Assembly (NCBI GenBank): GCA_000482145.1
Contig: AUXH01000619.1
Coordinates: 1-11,054 of the forward strand
Reading direction: 5' to 3'
Length of the DNA stretch: 11,054 bases
DNA from: Strigomonas culicis
Taxonomy: Eukaryota > Euglenozoa > Kinetoplastea > Trypanosomatida > Trypanosomatidae
This document shows positions 8,752-11,054 of the stretch, piece after piece (position 1 is the stretch's first letter; every line of letters starts with the position of its first letter). Made by a program: the position numbers and the translations under genes. The notes under the pieces are model-generated. The model was not told where the DNA came from, did no database searches, and worked only from the letters and a program-made list of their open reading frames with translations.

Positions 8752-8771
8752 AATAATAATAATAATAATAA
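8752..8771. repeat. (AAT)n microsatellite
   Basis: About six AAT/TAA units in the spacer, uninterrupted. Confidence 0.85.
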
Positions 8772-9054
8772 AGTTGTTTATTGGAGAAAAGCATCAATTC
8801 AATAAAAAATGGTTTCTCTTCTTTTTTTTTTTGCTCTTTTTTGCTTTTATTAATTTGGCATTTTCCAAAAACGCATTTAGAGTGGAAGACGTTTTTTTTT
8901 TTCGTAGCATCGCTGTTGGGATTTTTTGTTGTTGTTGTGATTGATTATCTAAGCGTCTCGTCTACGGTTTTACATCCGCCCTCCCTTTGCGGCTCCGTCC
9001 CCGAGCGCACTATACCTCTCTTCGGACTCCCTCTCTCCCCCTCCCCGCCCGGCG

Positions 9055-10182
9055 CTAGCAGCCCAGCTGACCGGCGCAGAGCCGATAGGGGTCGTGGCGG
9101 TATGTGCGGGGCCGCCGCTGCGACGGCTCCGTCTCCGCCGGCGGGTTGTGGGCGGTCGCCGGCATCTGCGCGGAGCGCGGCAGCGGCAGGCAGCAGCCCG
9201 CCGGCGGCGCGGCGGCCGGTGCGGCGGCGGGCGCCGGCGGCGAGTGGCGCCGGTAGTGGTCCTCCGCGAGCTTCACCATGAGCGGCACACCGTCGCAGCC
9301 GTCGAGCGGCCGCGTGTTGTGCACGGCGGTCGCCGCGCGCTCGGCCGCGCCCTCGGCCGCGAAGGTGACGAACGCGATGTGCCGTTCGCTGGCGCCCGGT
9401 AGGTGGTGGTGCAGTGCCGGCGTCTGCGCGGCCGCGGTGTCCTTGTGGATGGACACCTTCGCCACGGGGCCGTAGCCGCTGAAGAGCGCAACGAGGTCCG
9501 CCACCGTGCGGCGCGTAGGGATGTTGCGCACGAAGAGCTTCATGATTTTGCGGCGCGCCTCGCCGACCGGCGCGCCGTCGCGCCGCCGCGCCCACTGAAC
9601 GACGATCGGCCGACCGCCGAGCCGCCAGCCGTCGAGCGCCTCCATCGCGCGCCGCGCGGCCTCGTGTGTGTCGTAGCGCACAAACGCCGTCCCGAGGCTC
9701 TCGCCGGTGTGGATGTCGCGCATGACGGCCGAGCTCAGGATGGTGCCGTACGGCGCGAAGGCCGCCTGTAGCTGCCGCTCGTCGATCGCCGGGCGGAGGT
9801 TGCGGATGAACAGGTTCGCGTTCGCAGCGCCAGCGGCCTCGCCCCCCTTCGCGTGCGGCGAGCGGTGGAGCCCCTCCGCCGGCGCACCGCCGCCGTAGAC
9901 GCCGGCGCTGTCCGCGGGCGCCCAGGGGTTCGCCAGGGGGTGCATGTGGCTGACGGGCAGCGCCTCGTCGCTGGACGTGCTGTTGCTGCCGAGGATGCGC
10001 ACCGGCGTCAGATACGGCGTTGGCCGCGACCGGCAGGCCACCGCGTGCGCGTCATCCAGGCGGTTTGCGCTAGGCGTGTGGGACTGCCGATGGCGGCTGC
10101 CGCCGACTATGCTGTAACTGCTACTGCTCGCACTCATGCTGTCGCGTAAGGAATACGAGAGGTTACCGTTCGAGATGGACAT
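9055..10182 (-). CDS. RBP-A: two-RRM RNA-binding protein, 375 aa
   Basis: The start is the ATG at 10182 (MSISNGNLSYSLRDSM); another in-frame ATG lies at codon 16. The stop is TAG at 9055-9057, and codons remain almost all G/C-ending up to it, supporting this end. A Ser-rich N-terminal region of about 120 residues precedes RRM1 (about 124-198; RNP2 LFIRNL, RNP1-like LGTAFVRY, last strand IVVQWARR). A short linker, DGAPVGEARRKIM, matching that of RBP-B, leads to RRM2 (about 216-308; RNP2 LFVRNI, RNP1-like RHIAFVTF, last strand LMVKLAED), with a His-containing loop shorter than in RBP-B. The last 65 residues are Pro/Ala-rich, then basic, ending in QLGC. It probably binds mRNA and regulates its fate. 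It is a paralogue of RBP-B, lacking the long C-terminal tail and the RRM loop insertions; it looks like the compact form. A precise orthologue cannot be named. Confidence 0.9.
   Translation of the reverse strand: MSISNGNLSYSLRDSMSASSSSYSIVGGSRHRQSHTPSANRLDDAHAVACRSRPTPYLTPVRILGSNSTSSDEALPVSHMHPLANPWAPADSAGVYGGGAPAEGLHRSPHAKGGEAAGAANANLFIRNLRPAIDERQLQAAFAPYGTILSSAVMRDIHTGESLGTAFVRYDTHEAARRAMEALDGWRLGGRPIVVQWARRRDGAPVGEARRKIMKLFVRNIPTRRTVADLVALFSGYGPVAKVSIHKDTAAAQTPALHHHLPGASERHIAFVTFAAEGAAERAATAVHNTRPLDGCDGVPLMVKLAEDHYRRHSPPAPAAAPAAAPPAGCCLPLPRSAQMPATAHNPPAETEPSQRRPRTYRHDPYRLCAGQLGC
9644..9785 (-). repeat. 142-bp segment identical to 5293-5434 (RRM1 of RBP-B)
   Basis: This is the partner copy of the perfectly identical RRM1 tract, about residues 134-180 of RBP-A. 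Outside it the genes differ even where the protein is unchanged: within LFIRNL the Ile codon is ATC here and ATT in RBP-B, and the Asn codon is AAC here and AAT there. Confidence 0.95.
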
Positions 10183-10338
10183 GCAACGTAGTGTGTAGAG
10201 TGGTTGGTTATTGTTATTTTTACTTGGGTGGGTGTGTGGGTGTGTGTTTTAGTTATTTACTGTATTCTTTTTTTTTTCTTTGTTTGATCTGTGTGTTTGC
10301 GTGTTTCACAATTTTCAGCTTCCTTTTTCTTTTATTTT

Positions 10339-10377
10339 CTTTTAGATATAATGAAAAAAGGAAAGAGCGAAACAAGA
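10339..10377 (-). promoter_or_regulatory. Candidate trans-splice acceptor of RBP-A (proximal)
   Basis: A short pyrimidine tract in sense (complement of 10353-10377) is followed by the first AG at 10340-10339. The 5' UTR would be about 155 nt. It is weaker than the distal candidate but nearer to the start codon. Confidence 0.35.
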
Positions 10378-10490
10378 ACAAATCAAAAAACAAAATGCAA
10401 ATATTTCCGCAAGAATCAAAAATTTATACACAAAAAAAAATGTACGAATGATGAAATATTTATCAAGAGACAAGAAAAGAAATAAAAGAA

Positions 10491-10528
10491 CTTGGAGATA
10501 GAAAGAGAGACAGGGGAGAAAGGACAAA
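10491..10528 (-). promoter_or_regulatory. Candidate trans-splice acceptor of RBP-A (distal, stronger)
   Basis: The sense strand has a dense C/T tract (complement of 10495-10528) ending in CCAAG, with the AG at 10492-10491. The 5' UTR would be about 308 nt. It is the best pyrimidine tract upstream of RBP-A. Two usable sites would allow alternative trans-splicing, which is common in trypanosomatids. Confidence 0.4.
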
Positions 10529-11054
10529 ACGAGCATGGCATAACAACAATAGAAAAAAAAGACATACATTGACAATAGAATAGAAAAGAATATTGAATCA
10601 CAGAAAAAAAAATGTTATTTTCCTGAAAAAAAAGTGTGGACAACATTAGTTAATCACATTTGAACTGCTCGTTGTGCGTGTGTGTATAATCGGGTTTTTT
10701 ATTACTGTTCATCATATTTCATTTTTTTTCTTTTGCGAATGTGTGTTTTTTTCTATTATGATTATTATTGTTTACAATAATTCGAATGTTTTGTTATTGC
10801 TAATTAAACAGGAGAATTAAGAAGAAGAAAAAACGAATGAATGATTGGATGATATATACGTGCACATACACATATGTATTGAAATGAGTTTTTTTTTTTG
10901 AATGTACAAAAAAAAAAAGCCAGTTAGAATGAAATATCACTAAAGAGAAGAATCTTTTTTGTTTATTTGTGTCTCGACTGTTTACGAACAACTCTTTTTT
11001 TTCGATCTCAACAAGAAAGAAAAAAATGCAATAAAAAAAAGAACAAAAAAAGGA

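Larger units (their letters stand above)
5961..9054. other. 3.1 kb AT-rich spacer between RBP-A and RBP-B
   Basis: No supportable protein gene is present. The whole stretch is AT-rich with long A and T runs, except for a GC-rich end next to the RBP-A stop (8950-9054) and a modestly GC-richer pocket at about 6480-6630. Transcribed right to left, it should be mainly the RBP-A 3' UTR, ending in the splice signals of RBP-B near 6000. It contains microsatellites, a cluster of PUF-type octamers at 7869-7969 and an unassigned candidate splice acceptor near 8540. Open frames inside, such as 7063-7335 minus (90 codons), are A/T-composed and unlike the true genes. Confidence 0.6.
10183..11054. other. 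AT-rich 5' flank of RBP-A
   Basis: No gene is seen in this stretch. In the sense direction it should hold the 3' UTR of an unseen upstream gene and then the splice signals and 5' UTR of RBP-A. The part nearest the gene (10190-10340) is T/G-rich on the plus strand, including several GTGTG runs; the part from 10350 to 10620 is purine-rich on the plus strand, so pyrimidine-rich in sense. Small open frames on both strands are low-complexity. Confidence 0.6.

Noticed and set aside
2994..8771. Simple repeats read as a CRISPR array or satellite
   Set aside because: The repeats are plain 2-4 bp microsatellites without constant repeat/spacer spacing.
8945..9595. 216-codon minus-strand frame overlapping RBP-A
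   Set aside because: Out of frame with the RRM2 domain of RBP-A and Ala/Arg/Gly-rich, as expected of a shifted GC-rich frame; considered only as a possible origin of the GC-rich tail.

Overview
The window looks like nuclear DNA from a trypanosomatid (kinetoplastid) protist. Three long intronless genes all lie on the minus strand. Each is extremely GC-rich with G/C-ending codons, and they are separated by very AT-rich spacers full of homopolymers and microsatellites. Upstream of each start codon, in the sense direction, there is a pyrimidine tract followed by an AG, the layout of a trans-splice acceptor in a polycistronic unit. No bacterial-type signals, tRNA, rRNA, spliced-leader gene, transposon or CRISPR array is visible. 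Species cannot be assigned from the sequence alone.

Transcription runs right to left. Positions 10183-11054 are AT-rich flank with pyrimidine tracts for the first gene. Positions 9055-10182 encode a 375-residue protein with two RRM RNA-binding domains (here called RBP-A). Positions 5961-9054 are a 3.1 kb AT-rich spacer, probably mostly the 3' UTR of RBP-A. Positions 3894-5960 encode a 688-residue protein with the same two-RRM architecture (RBP-B). Positions 2633-3893 are a second AT-rich spacer. Positions 604-2632 encode a probable LTV1-type 40S ribosome assembly factor, interrupted by one apparent +1 frameshift near 1855. Positions 1-603 are AT-rich flank leading to another minus-strand gene beyond the left edge.

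Two observations stand out. First, RBP-A and RBP-B are diverged paralogues, yet they share a 142-bp stretch of RRM1 with no mismatch at all, silent sites included, and synonymous differences resume a few codons outside it; this is a classic footprint of recent gene conversion. Second, both spacers downstream of the RRM genes carry clusters of UGUANAUA, the Pumilio/PUF recognition consensus, in the sense orientation: six copies in 101 nt after RBP-A and three in 56 nt after RBP-B. In the larger cluster the variable fourth-fifth position base changes between copies while the rest is kept. Since trypanosomatids control genes mainly after transcription, this suggests, as inference only, a linked pair of RNA-binding regulators whose mRNAs may be under shared PUF control.
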